Source of the DNA: Candidatus Thorarchaeota archaeon
Lineage (GTDB): Archaea; Asgardarchaeota; Thorarchaeia; Thorarchaeales; Thorarchaeaceae
Length of the DNA stretch: 64,000 nucleotides
Assembly (NCBI GenBank): GCA_029855935.1
Contig: JAGSHN010000016.1
Location: forward strand, 62,001 to 126,000
Direction: 5' to 3'
Shown here: in pieces, positions 1-8,227 of the stretch
Position numbering within the stretch: position 1 is the first letter of the stretch
How the letters are laid out: each line of letters begins with the position of its first letter
The notes under the pieces: generated by a model
The model's input: the letters and a program-made list of their open reading frames with translations, nothing else
Database searches by the model: none
What the model was told of the DNA's origin: nothing
Made by a program: the position numbers and the translations under genes

Positions 1-1
1 G

Positions 2-451
2 ATAGAGAAGGGCGACCTCCATCGTCATACCGGTGCTGCCCAGCTTGCGGCTGAGGCCTATCAGCGCGCCATTCACGCTGATCCCGAGAATGTGGAGGCT
101 TGGACAAAGGCAGCCCAGGCACATGTCATGCTTGAGGACCTTGACGGGGCTCTCCAGTACTACAACACTGCAGTCGCTCTCGATCCGGACAATGCTGAAT
201 GCGTCCATCTTCGGGGACTGCTGCTTCTGTCTCTGGGTCGTGCGGAGGAGGCACTCTCCGACTTTGACACCGCATTCTCACGGGACCCGTCCAATCCCGA
301 CCACCTCTACTGTCGCGCGAAGGCACTGCAGCAGCTTGGCGAGCTGGAACAGGCACGACGGACGCTGCAGGTGGCTGAGGTTCTGTACAGAGAGGCGGGC
401 AACATGGTCCGCGCTGCAGAGTGCGCTACTCTTGCTCAGAAGCTCAGCTGA
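2..451 (+). CDS. TPR-repeat protein, C-terminal part (cut by window edge)
   Basis: An open frame runs from the left edge without a start, so only the last 149 residues are visible. They form about three tetratricopeptide repeats: an A-Y-RAI-ADPEN unit, then A-QYYNTAVALDPDNAE, then LSDFDTAFSRDPSNPD, each with the small/large residue spacing of the 34-residue helix-turn-helix repeat. Such repeats are protein-protein interaction scaffolds, and the missing N-terminus could carry another domain. The frame ends with a TGA that overlaps the last bases of the convergent giant gene by 8 bp. No specific function can be given. Confidence 0.85.
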   Translation: MEKGDLHRHTGAAQLAAEAYQRAIHADPENVEAWTKAAQAHVMLEDLDGALQYYNTAVALDPDNAECVHLRGLLLLSLGRAEEALSDFDTAFSRDPSNPDHLYCRAKALQQLGELEQARRTLQVAEVLYREAGNMVRAAECATLAQKLS

Positions 452-3400
452 GGTCAAGTTCTGGCAACTGAGGCAGGTCCTTCAGGCTCTGGACGGTCTC
501 GCTGTTCATCGTCTCGAATAGGTACCAGTGTAGGGTGACGTGACTACCGGGGGCCAGCTCCACAAACCCCATCAGCATCAGGACATCACCGACATCTCTT
601 GAGATGTGATACACATCGATGCCGGACCGATTCTTCATAGGTGTCACCGCGCATAGCGACCTTCCCGACTTCGGGTTGCGAAAGACAATCCAGCCTGCCT
701 TGGGGGTGACACTGAAGCTCTTGTCCTCACTGGTCGGATGGAAGGTCGTGGGCTCACCCGCACGCACCATCAGAACCTCCTGTTCCGGGTCGCCCTCGAC
801 ACGGACGATACCGGCGAGTCCCACATTGACCCTCTTCCACTCAGGAGTGGTGTTCTTTGCCCTGATCCTCACGGCGAGGAGGGGGGTCCCCCTCAGATGC
901 AGATACTCTGCCATGAGTTCGAGGCCTCGAGCCCCAGGTGTGTGCTGCAACCGGCTCGTCAGGACGAATCCCGCCAGCGTGCCACACTCGACACGCCGGA
1001 TGTCCCATCTCTCTCTGTCAAATCCTGGTTCCCAGTCCCAGAAGCCGATTGCCTGTGCGACAGGCCGAAGACCGGAGTATCTGCGATCGGTCCAGATATA
1101 GGGCCGGACCTCTGGGAATGTGTCGTAGAAATGACCTACTCCGTCGGGAGTCTCGTATCTCACGAGCGAGCCAACCTGTTCCGGACAGACGGAGAGACCA
1201 TATCCTGCGGCCGTGCTGGTGTACAGCGTCGCCTTCTCGTACTCGGTCTTCTTCTCCGTCAATGGGACTGATGAGTCACATATGACCGCCGTGAGAGGAA
1301 TCTTCACAATTCGATCGCTGAGATGGAGGTGAATCTCTCCTCCTGTCCTGAGCCAATCTCTGTCGTGGTCGTCGGTCACCTTGAGAGTGAGTCTTGCCCG
1401 GTGCGGCTCTTCGATGCTCAACGACTCTATCTCGAAGTCGTACTCCCGTGAGCCGTTGATCAAGACTCCCTCAGGTGCGACAAGTTTCCCTGTGCCAGTC
1501 ACTGGTATCCGGTGGACAACTTGGATGACCATCTCAAGCGTGTTGGGCCCGGCGGCGTCCAGCAGAATTACAGGAGGCCTCCCACCTAGGGGTCGAGCTC
1601 TCTGCCGCCCCTCTCTGTGTTTCCCACTGAATGACTCGTCCTCCGGGACCGGGACGAACTCCATCTCCAAGTCATCTCGCACCTGCTGAACATCGACCAT
1701 CGGCCCACCTGTCGCATTCAGGGTCGCCCAGACGGACCTGACAACTCGCCAGTCGCCATTCCCAATCACGAAGCGCAGGAAAACTCGTTCAAGGCTCTCT
1801 CCAGGACCGAGATCCGGATAGCGGTACTCGATGTCTGGAAGTATTCTGCCACGTCGAGGCTGTACCTTGACAGCTTCCTTCCTCTGCCATATGGTGCCTA
1901 TGACCGTGCCGGAGTCTGGGTCCACACAGGCGCTCCACTCCTCGTGATACTCGTCAGGCTGTTCTGGGAGGTACCTGCCGCCGCTCCACTCTATTGATGC
2001 AAGCCTGTAGATTGACCCCCTGAGAGGAACGTACATAATGGGCCGGCGTGACTCCAGCCAGCCCATTGCCTTCATCCCAAGGTCCACAATACGGGACTTA
2101 CCCTCATTTGCAAGTCCGGCTATCACTTCAAGCTGCCCATCGCCCGCATGCGCTCTGAACCTCACGGTCAGCACAAGTCCCGGACGTTCTCGGGACTTTG
2201 CTGTGTATACCACTTCGGCGTTGTTGCCGTGGTTGGCAACGGCACAGTCGAACTCTCTGTTTGTCCACTCGCCACCTTCAGCAGGGAATGGATAGCCGGG
2301 CAATAAGGAGTACCAGCACTCAAGTAGCTCCCCGCTCGGCTTGAACACTATGCACCGCATGGCTGGTTCGTGTCCCTCGGCGAACACAATGCGATACGTC
2401 TCGGTCTCCAAGACAGTGGTCTTGTTGAGATGATGATATGCCACAGCTCCCGCTGTTCCAAGGACGGCTATGGACAGTGGCACCTCCTTTACTGCGACTA
2501 TCTCGCCCCCTGACTCGACCTCGATGACGGCTGTCAAGACAACAGCCGAGTTGGCATCTTCAGGGGTGGTGCTGACATTGATATCCAGTGCCGAGATCCC
2601 TCTCTCGGGAATCTCAAAGACACCCATCTCTGGGCTGACCCTAGCAGACTCCCGGCTGTCCCGCTCTCTCAAGAGGACTCGTCCTCTGATGTCGTCCGGA
2701 GTGTTGTTCCTGAGAACCATCGCGACGTGCACAGTCTGGCCCGGCGCAGCGGTCACATGGGGTGGGGCATACGAGACGGACAGAGCATCCTGAGGCACGA
2801 CACCCGCATACAGATCTACAGGGTGCTGGCCAAGTGTGATGCTCCAGTGCGCCTGTGTCTTGACTCTGTAGTACGGCTTGTCAGTGTCATAGTGTGTCGC
2901 ATTTCTCTCTACACGGTATCTCGTCGGTAGAACCGTTTCCTCTCCGGCTGCAATCTCTCCCGCATCTGGAGTGACGGGGTCCACCTTGAGATGACCCTCG
3001 GCATCGACCTCAATCGAATAGTTGAGCTTTCGACCCGTACCATTGAACAGTCTGATTCTCACAGGTACGTGACCCAGCCCTATGAACCCGATCTGCTCCT
3101 CAGGGGCAATCTCTGCAGCAATGGTGTCACCATTCATCGTTAGTTCAAAGGCACTGACGCCCTTTGCATACCTGTCCACAATGACTTCAAGTCTATCACC
3201 GTTCTCGCCCTCGAACCTGTACACGTAGACACCGCGTCCGTCACGGACGGTGTCATCAGGTGATTGGGTGATGTCGGGTTGCAGAGCGTCGTACCAGTAG
3301 TACTTCTCAAAGAAGTCTCTGAACAATGGGCAGTTCAGGATGCCCGGTATGTACGACTCCATCACAACTCGCGTCGAGGGCACCCACTTGAAGCCGACTC

Positions 3401-3821
3401 TCTTGTACAGGGGAACGGCCTTGAGATTGCCTGCCCACGTGTGGAGATAGACGCGTTGCTTCCCCAGTCGCGTTGCTGTTTCAAGGGCCTCAAGCAGGAG
3501 TGCCTTTCCAAAGCCTCTTCCCTGATAATCAGGGCGAACACCCAGAAGCTGGACGTACGCAGCCATAGGCTCATTCTCGGCAGGAGTGAGATTGCAGAAG
3601 CCGACGATCTTGTCATCAGCAGAGGCCACCATCGTCCTGAGATCGTCACTCTTTGACCTGTGGTCTAGAATCATGTCCGCGGTATATGGAGTACCACCTG
3701 TGAATCCACCAGGCCAGCTGTCAGAGTCATCAAAGGAGTTGAAGCAGTCGGCGAGCAATGCGGCATCTTCCTTGTTCATCCGAAAGTCGCGTACTCGGCC
3801 TCTAGAGTGTCCACCAAGCAA
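444..3821 (-). CDS. GNAT acetyltransferase fused to a very large beta-sandwich region
   Basis: 1125 residues. Residues about 10-155 are a GNAT N-acetyltransferase: the acetyl-CoA loop reads Q100-GRGFGK and is followed by the usual N-L-K-A-V-P-L-Y-K-R-V-G-F segment (132-144). The remaining ~950 residues have no signal peptide or membrane segment and look like successive beta-sandwich (Ig/CARDB-like) modules, with phrases such as VHVAMVLRNNTPDDIRGR and ALDINVSTTPEDA. Later parts resemble sugar-binding or glycosidase-accessory folds, but I cannot assign a family. A TTG start is chosen because a GGAGG sits 9 nt upstream and the GNAT fold begins before the first internal ATG (3779). The substrate is unknown. 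An amino sugar or protein N-terminus is possible, but nothing visible decides it. Confidence 0.85.
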   Translation of the reverse strand: MLGGHSRGRVRDFRMNKEDAALLADCFNSFDDSDSWPGGFTGGTPYTADMILDHRSKSDDLRTMVASADDKIVGFCNLTPAENEPMAAYVQLLGVRPDYQGRGFGKALLLEALETATRLGKQRVYLHTWAGNLKAVPLYKRVGFKWVPSTRVVMESYIPGILNCPLFRDFFEKYYWYDALQPDITQSPDDTVRDGRGVYVYRFEGENGDRLEVIVDRYAKGVSAFELTMNGDTIAAEIAPEEQIGFIGLGHVPVRIRLFNGTGRKLNYSIEVDAEGHLKVDPVTPDAGEIAAGEETVLPTRYRVERNATHYDTDKPYYRVKTQAHWSITLGQHPVDLYAGVVPQDALSVSYAPPHVTAAPGQTVHVAMVLRNNTPDDIRGRVLLRERDSRESARVSPEMGVFEIPERGISALDINVSTTPEDANSAVVLTAVIEVESGGEIVAVKEVPLSIAVLGTAGAVAYHHLNKTTVLETETYRIVFAEGHEPAMRCIVFKPSGELLECWYSLLPGYPFPAEGGEWTNREFDCAVANHGNNAEVVYTAKSRERPGLVLTVRFRAHAGDGQLEVIAGLANEGKSRIVDLGMKAMGWLESRRPIMYVPLRGSIYRLASIEWSGGRYLPEQPDEYHEEWSACVDPDSGTVIGTIWQRKEAVKVQPRRGRILPDIEYRYPDLGPGESLERVFLRFVIGNGDWRVVRSVWATLNATGGPMVDVQQVRDDLEMEFVPVPEDESFSGKHREGRQRARPLGGRPPVILLDAAGPNTLEMVIQVVHRIPVTGTGKLVAPEGVLINGSREYDFEIESLSIEEPHRARLTLKVTDDHDRDWLRTGGEIHLHLSDRIVKIPLTAVICDSSVPLTEKKTEYEKATLYTSTAAGYGLSVCPEQVGSLVRYETPDGVGHFYDTFPEVRPYIWTDRRYSGLRPVAQAIGFWDWEPGFDRERWDIRRVECGTLAGFVLTSRLQHTPGARGLELMAEYLHLRGTPLLAVRIRAKNTTPEWKRVNVGLAGIVRVEGDPEQEVLMVRAGEPTTFHPTSEDKSFSVTPKAGWIVFRNPKSGRSLCAVTPMKNRSGIDVYHISRDVGDVLMLMGFVELAPGSHVTLHWYLFETMNSETVQSLKDLPQLPELDLS

Positions 3822-4088
3822 CCAGACATCCTCCAGAAAATGACAGGCCCCCGCATCAGCATGTCCTTAAGAAACTTTGGCCCTGCACGTGACTTGGCCG
3901 AGGGGATGAAATGCTCTAGTGCCTAGCTCATAGTCCTCGGAGCGGACTGTGTCTCTCTCGTTGCCCCTCGCAGATCAAGGACAACACAGTTTCGAACACG
4001 TCGGGCGGTGATGAGGTGGGGTTGGGGCCACCAAGACGAGAGCATACGTCTCGGAGACCCCGTGTTGTTCTCGGCGTGCAGAAGAGCA
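3822..4088. other. Intergenic gap, promoter region of the GNAT giant
   Basis: 267 bp between two minus-strand genes. No convincing reading frame, tRNA fold or repeat is seen. It should hold the promoter of the GNAT-fusion gene and the 3' end of the operon that stops at 4089. Confidence 0.4.
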
Positions 4089-4844
4089 TCAACCGAGGAG
4101 TGCTGTGACGTGCCCGGTCTGGAGCGTGACCACTATCTTCAGCTTTGTTGCAGCCTCATCGTAGTCCGGGGTGATGTAGAAGCCACCGCTCCTTGTCCAC
4201 CTCGACCCCTCAAGGGTGATGTCTTCATCATCCACTGACCCAAGATACCAACCCCCAACACCAGCTGGCAGCCGGACTGTCAGGTTGACATTGCCAGTCG
4301 TGATGCGGATGCTGACGTCAACGCGGTCTTGCAGAGGTGCATCATCGGAGATTGTGAGGTCCACATTCCCCGTCGTCATAGTCACGAAGACCTCGGTGAC
4401 ATTTGCAGACTTGCCAATGTCGATTGCCACGTCTCCCGTGTCGACTTCAGCACCGATCACGTACCTAGACGAGTTTCCCAGTACCAGGTTGACGGTTGCC
4501 ACCGTGTAGTTGAGGATGTACACCCCATTATCGGACTGAATCGTGGGTACGCCCTGGGTCTGAAGTGTGGCGTTGGGCACTTCGACCTCGAAGAGATAGA
4601 CGAGGTCAGGTGAGTCGGTGAAGGTCACATTCACCGTGCCGACATCCAACTGCACTATCACCACAGCGCTGGACGGTGGGTTGTCCTCCTGTAGCATAAA
4701 CTGGAATGTGGTCGTGGGGCTATTGCCCCAACCAAAGCCCATCCATCCCCCTGTGTATGCAAGCCAGCCGGAGAGGGCCGCTCCGCCGACCACCACAGCC
4801 AAGATACACACTATCATCGCTTTGTTTCTCTTGTATTCACTCAC
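4089..4844 (-). CDS. Membrane-anchored toast-rack (DUF4097-like) surface protein
   Basis: 251 residues. A short basic N-terminus precedes one hydrophobic helix (about residues 8-30), then an extracellular-looking domain rich in N-x-T/S sequons. That domain contains repeating strands (EVDTGDVAIDIG, TMTTGNVDLTIS, RITTGNVNLTVRLP) typical of the DUF4097/toast-rack beta-helix fold, which in bacteria often sits beside envelope-stress regulators. The ATG overlaps the stop of the upstream HTH gene (ATGA), so it is the last gene of a four-gene operon. This pairing of two membrane proteins, a regulator and a toast-rack protein suggests a cell-envelope sensing unit. The family call is by pattern only. 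Confidence 0.75.
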   Translation of the reverse strand: MSEYKRNKAMIVCILAVVVGGAALSGWLAYTGGWMGFGWGNSPTTTFQFMLQEDNPPSSAVVIVQLDVGTVNVTFTDSPDLVYLFEVEVPNATLQTQGVPTIQSDNGVYILNYTVATVNLVLGNSSRYVIGAEVDTGDVAIDIGKSANVTEVFVTMTTGNVDLTISDDAPLQDRVDVSIRITTGNVNLTVRLPAGVGGWYLGSVDDEDITLEGSRWTRSGGFYITPDYDEAATKLKIVVTLQTGHVTALLG

Positions 4845-5491
4845 TCTCTCTCACTCCTCTTGTATCGTTTCAGAAAACTGTGCCATTTCTCTCTCAGATT
4901 TCTGTACGTTTCGTCCTGTTCGAGGACAAAACGTCTATAGATCCTTGATGCGTCACGCCTCACTGGTTCGGGAAGAGAACGATAGGCGGACTCATCGACG
5001 ACAGAGATTCCCGCACTGAGGCGGTTCTCTCTCTCTATGTAGGCCCCCAGAAGATTGGCAGCCTCATCGACCGAGGCCTCGTCGATGTCGACTCCATAGA
5101 CGGAGAGCGCTCTGATTATCGACCTCAGTCGTCCCTCAGCGAACCGGGCCACACCGTCATCGCTGTCCTTGAGCTCACCGAGACCAAGGCGGTACTCGCG
5201 TGCTGTTGCCCTGTAGTATCGCTGCACAATTCCGGTGACTGTCTGTTCGGTCCGTTCCTCCACCACCAGTCCCGCCTTCTTCAGCTTCTCGATATGATGG
5301 AGGATGGTGCCCGGGTTCTTTCCCAGGGCATCTGCAAGCTGCTTGACAGTCATCGCGCCATTGACGAGATACTTGAACAGTATCTTGGAGCGCGTCGGCT
5401 CCATCAGTACCTTGATTGTTGCAGGGTCACTGATGATTGCCAAGTCGCGCATTGGCGGGACGTTGCGTTTTCTCGGTGTCACCTCACCCAT
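4841..5491 (-). CDS. ArsR/winged-HTH transcriptional regulator
   Basis: 216 residues from the ATG at 5491, which follows a GGGGG stretch and overlaps the upstream stop by 8 bp. Longer frames into the neighbour are not needed. Residues about 30-80 form a winged helix: EPTRSKILFKYL, then TVKQLADALGKNPGTILHHI as recognition helix, then KKAGLVVEERT as wing. This is the ArsR/HTH_20 pattern. The C-terminal ~130 residues are helical and probably form a dimer or sensor domain; no cysteine metal site is seen. The position inside an operon whose promoter carries clear palindromes suggests autoregulation. An alternative start is Met14. Confidence 0.85.
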   Translation of the reverse strand: MGEVTPRKRNVPPMRDLAIISDPATIKVLMEPTRSKILFKYLVNGAMTVKQLADALGKNPGTILHHIEKLKKAGLVVEERTEQTVTGIVQRYYRATAREYRLGLGELKDSDDGVARFAEGRLRSIIRALSVYGVDIDEASVDEAANLLGAYIERENRLSAGISVVDESAYRSLPEPVRRDASRIYRRFVLEQDETYRNLREKWHSFLKRYKRSERE

Positions 5492-6410
5492 CCCCCACAA
5501 GATCGATATCGGGCTCCTCTGCCTCTGCACCGCTCTCATCCTCACCGCTCTCTCCCGTGAGTATGAGGTAGACCCGGCTGAGTGAGATGGTAGCGGCGGG
5601 GAGGACAACGAAGATGCTGAAAAGCATAGCAATCACGTTGTAGGCACCAAGGACCGGGTCCAACATCGGCGGGCCAGGATGATGCCCCTGAAACAGCATC
5701 ATAGGCAGCATCAGTAGCGCCGTGATCACCACGTACGCGTACCACGTCGAGAAGACCCGGTCAAAGTACGTCCTGCTGAGTTGCAGAGAGAGACCGAGAG
5801 CCTCCAGTGGCGAGTGGCCGTCGATGATGGCCGGGAACATCATACTGAGCATCCCCGAGACAACAAGGAACCACACAGCAGAGAAGACCGCGAGAATGAC
5901 CAGTGGACCGTCGGTGACGACTCCAGCGGTAGGAGCACCAAGGAGATACATCACAGCAATGGGCGGTCCGACGATCATGAGGAAGTAGATTGCCCCACCG
6001 ATGCTGAGCGGGACGAACTTCCTCCTATACCAAGTCAGGACACCACCGGCATTCGTGCCGTTGGTCTCAATCACCTCGCGTCCCATTCCAAAGATCGCAC
6101 CACTTGCCACAAAGGCCGGGAGAAGTATCGGTAGAACGAACAGCAGGACCGTGCCAACGACAACATAGCTTGGGATGCTCCCAACTGACTGGAAGAACTG
6201 CATCAGTCCTACCATCAACGTGTGAATGTCGCCCGCGAGGCCTATGACCACCGCCACAATCACTACGACAATCAGCGATATCAGCAGTCCGGCCACGATG
6301 AGGACTCCGAGGATTCCGAGCACGAAGGAGATGATGTTGCGAAGTGCAAACCTCACTCCTACCCCAACGTCCTTGAGGAGTACCCGGAATCCTGCGTTCT
6401 TGTTACTCAC
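5484..6410 (-). CDS. Polytopic membrane protein, paralogue of its upstream neighbour
   Basis: 308 residues with about six hydrophobic helices and an acidic C-terminal tail (ESGEDESGAEAEEPDID). GTG start with a strong GGAGGGAG just upstream. The segment FGMGREVIETNGTNAGGVL-WYRRKFVPL matches FGMTREAVTEGTTRAESSLGWLRHRFVPL in the preceding gene, so the two are tandem paralogues. The layout (amphipathic N-terminus, six helices, central Gly-rich loops) recalls the DUF7544/GDPD-membrane-domain style of archaeal membrane proteins of unknown role. It lies between its paralogue (20 bp gap) and the HTH regulator (8 bp overlap), so it is probably a membrane component of a sensing or envelope-maintenance unit. 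Confidence 0.8.
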   Translation of the reverse strand: MSNKNAGFRVLLKDVGVGVRFALRNIISFVLGILGVLIVAGLLISLIVVVIVAVVIGLAGDIHTLMVGLMQFFQSVGSIPSYVVVGTVLLFVLPILLPAFVASGAIFGMGREVIETNGTNAGGVLTWYRRKFVPLSIGGAIYFLMIVGPPIAVMYLLGAPTAGVVTDGPLVILAVFSAVWFLVVSGMLSMMFPAIIDGHSPLEALGLSLQLSRTYFDRVFSTWYAYVVITALLMLPMMLFQGHHPGPPMLDPVLGAYNVIAMLFSIFVVLPAATISLSRVYLILTGESGEDESGAEAEEPDIDLVGDG

Positions 6411-6430
6411 CCCACTCCCTCCGTGACTGT

Positions 6431-7372
6431 CTATACCACCGGGATCTCACCCGCTGGAGGCTCGACGACTGTCCCTCCCTCAACGTCCTCGACGTAGATC
6501 TTTGTCAGGACAATGAGTATTGCCGGGAATCCCAGCAGTATCCAGAAGAGCCACACTGCTATGGCCCACAATGCAACACCCGCGGCCACAGGCACAAAGG
6601 CCATCATATGAGCCCCACTGCTCCACATCGGAGCGGTACCCCACCACGATGTTGCGACCAAGCGGAAGGGCAGGAACGTCACGATGTAGATTAGAATCAC
6701 TGCTGCCCAGAGCCCGAAGACACGCTCAGTGTGCCTTCGTGCCGTGCTCAGGGAGGTCTCAACTGCCTCTCTGACTGAGAGACCTGCGACAACGCCTGGC
6801 ATTGTCATTGACATCAGTCCGAGGGTCAGAAATGTCCAGAGGTACGAGAACACTGTGAGCACTGCAGACATTGATGGCGATATGGAGCCGTAGTAGAGGA
6901 AGACTCCAGCCCAGACAATCAGCTGTGGCAGCACAATCACGAGAGCAAGGGCAAAGCCTGCACCCAAGAGTGGTACGAACCTGTGACGTAGCCATCCGAG
7001 CGAGCTCTCAGCACGTGTTGTCCCCTCAGTGACGGCCTCACGTGTCATCCCAAAGAGCGCACCAACAAGTGTGAAGCACAATGTTGCAAGCAGAAGTGTC
7101 ACGGTTATTCCCAGTACGGTGAACTGCGGTAGGTTCTCCCAGAACCACATAGGCATTGCCTCATCCCAGTGCGCGCCATACTCGCCCCAGTGCATCATGG
7201 GACCTATCCACAAGCCCCAGGTGGCCAGAGCCACAGGAATGACCACTGCGGCTATCATTAGTCCCCCGATTATGACCAGTGCAAGGAACGCCAAGAAGTA
7301 GCTGACCACGTTGTTCTTGGCGACCTTGAGGCCATACCGAAGGTCGTTCACGAGATTGTTGAAATCGGTCAT
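6431..7372 (-). CDS. Polytopic membrane protein, first gene of HTH/toast-rack operon
   Basis: 313 residues from the ATG at 7372, which has GGTGAT just upstream. The frame is open further back, but that part covers the promoter and operator. The N-terminus FNNLVNDLRYGLKVAKNN is an amphipathic helix preceding about six membrane helices. It is paralogous to the next gene across the FGM-RE-V motif and the R-RFVPL motif. No catalytic motif is visible. It opens the operon 7372-4089 (two membrane proteins, HTH regulator, toast-rack protein). Its leader holds perfect palindromes described separately, so its expression is probably repressed by the operon's own regulator. Confidence 0.8.
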   Translation of the reverse strand: MTDFNNLVNDLRYGLKVAKNNVVSYFLAFLALVIIGGLMIAAVVIPVALATWGLWIGPMMHWGEYGAHWDEAMPMWFWENLPQFTVLGITVTLLLATLCFTLVGALFGMTREAVTEGTTRAESSLGWLRHRFVPLLGAGFALALVIVLPQLIVWAGVFLYYGSISPSMSAVLTVFSYLWTFLTLGLMSMTMPGVVAGLSVREAVETSLSTARRHTERVFGLWAAVILIYIVTFLPFRLVATSWWGTAPMWSSGAHMMAFVPVAAGVALWAIAVWLFWILLGFPAILIVLTKIYVEDVEGGTVVEPPAGEIPVV

Positions 7373-7389
7373 CACTATCACCAAAGACG

Positions 7390-7401
7390 TCAAACGTTTG
7401 A
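7390..7401. promoter_or_regulatory. Palindromic operator half A (tcaaacgtttga)
   Basis: A perfect 12-bp palindrome just downstream of the expected transcription start of the 7372 operon. It shares the core CAAACG with the inverted repeat at 7407-7428. Likely binding site for the operon's HTH protein (inference). Confidence 0.7.
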
Positions 7402-7406
7402 TATTT

Positions 7407-7428
7407 GACAAACGTTCTATCGTTTGTC
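7407..7428. promoter_or_regulatory. Inverted repeat operator half B (gacaaacg-n6-cgtttgtc)
   Basis: Perfect 8-bp arms around a 6-bp spacer, placed between the TATA-like box and the start codon of the membrane-protein operon. Together with the neighbouring 12-bp palindrome it makes four CAAACG half-sites in 39 bp, a typical layout for a dimeric winged-helix repressor. Confidence 0.75.
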
Positions 7429-7429
7429 G

Positions 7430-7439
7430 CAATTTAAAC
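7430..7439 (-). promoter_or_regulatory. TATA box of the membrane-protein/HTH operon
   Basis: On the minus strand this reads gtttaaattg, an archaeal TATA element. A start about 25 nt downstream would fall near 7410, inside the palindromes, leaving a leader of about 40 nt before the ATG at 7372. Confidence 0.5.
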
Positions 7440-7556
7440 ATTGTGGCATGGTATTGCACCCTCCCATCAACCGCGATTGAGATGAATAGGATGTGGCCTC
7501 CGAGGTCCACGCCGTGTGAGATAAAAAGTCAGGCCTCTCTGACATCGTGAGACACC

Positions 7557-8216
7557 TTGAGAATCCCTCCACTTCACGACCTTCACATCCACACGGACTT
7601 CTCAGATGGCTCCTCCGAGATTGAGGACGTAGTGCAACGTGCGAACGAGCTGCGTCTTGGTGCAATAGCCATCGCGGACCACTTCTGGCCCTCGATTGGC
7701 GGTCGTCCTGGTGGATGGAAGATAATTCAACGTCGCAGGGAACGTATTGTGGAGCTCCGGGAGGAGTATCCACGTCTACTGATTCTTGATGGGGTGGAGG
7801 TGGACATCCAGTCCGACGGCACACTGGCGCCAGTGGCAGGCGGTCTCGATCAGTTTGACCTGGTGATAGCATCCGTCCACTTTCGGTGCGATTCGAGACA
7901 ATGGGCCGCGACAATCAGGCGACTTGTGGAGCGCGACAGGTTTCACGTCCTCGGTCACTGGGACGGCTACCTCGGCTCGTATCGCCGTGAGGATGGGGAG
8001 ATAGTCGCGTCAACGCTGGCAGAGACCAGTATTGCCATAGAGTTGAACACGAGGTACGGCATAGACCATCCAGAGTTTCTCGAACTGGCTCGTGATGCGG
8101 GCTGTGTGTTTGCTCTTGGCAGCGACTCTCACGTGGTTGACACAGTTGGTGATATTGCCGAAGCAAGGTCCATAGCGAGGACCATGGGACTGCCATTGCT
8201 TGAGGAGCTGAGCTAG
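7557..8216 (+). CDS. PHP-domain metal-dependent phosphoesterase
   Basis: 219 residues, TTG start (an in-frame stop lies 9 nt upstream, so no other start is possible). The PHP motifs are complete: HDLHIHTDFSDGS at the N-terminus, IADHFWPS, IASVHF, LGHWDGYLG, IELNTRYG and LGSDSHVVDTVGD, giving the His/Asp/Glu set for a trinuclear metal site. PHP proteins include histidinol phosphatases, polymerase-associated nucleases and many small phosphoesterases. The length and motif spacing fit the free-standing YcdX/HisK-like group. No histidine genes lie nearby, so the substrate is left open. Confidence 0.88.
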   Translation: MRIPPLHDLHIHTDFSDGSSEIEDVVQRANELRLGAIAIADHFWPSIGGRPGGWKIIQRRRERIVELREEYPRLLILDGVEVDIQSDGTLAPVAGGLDQFDLVIASVHFRCDSRQWAATIRRLVERDRFHVLGHWDGYLGSYRREDGEIVASTLAETSIAIELNTRYGIDHPEFLELARDAGCVFALGSDSHVVDTVGDIAEARSIARTMGLPLLEELS

Positions 8217-8227
8217 GTGTCCAGTAG

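Noticed and set aside
3960-4010. tRNA-like tttcgaa in the gap after the toast-rack gene
   Set aside because: No matching acceptor, D or anticodon arms can be drawn around it.
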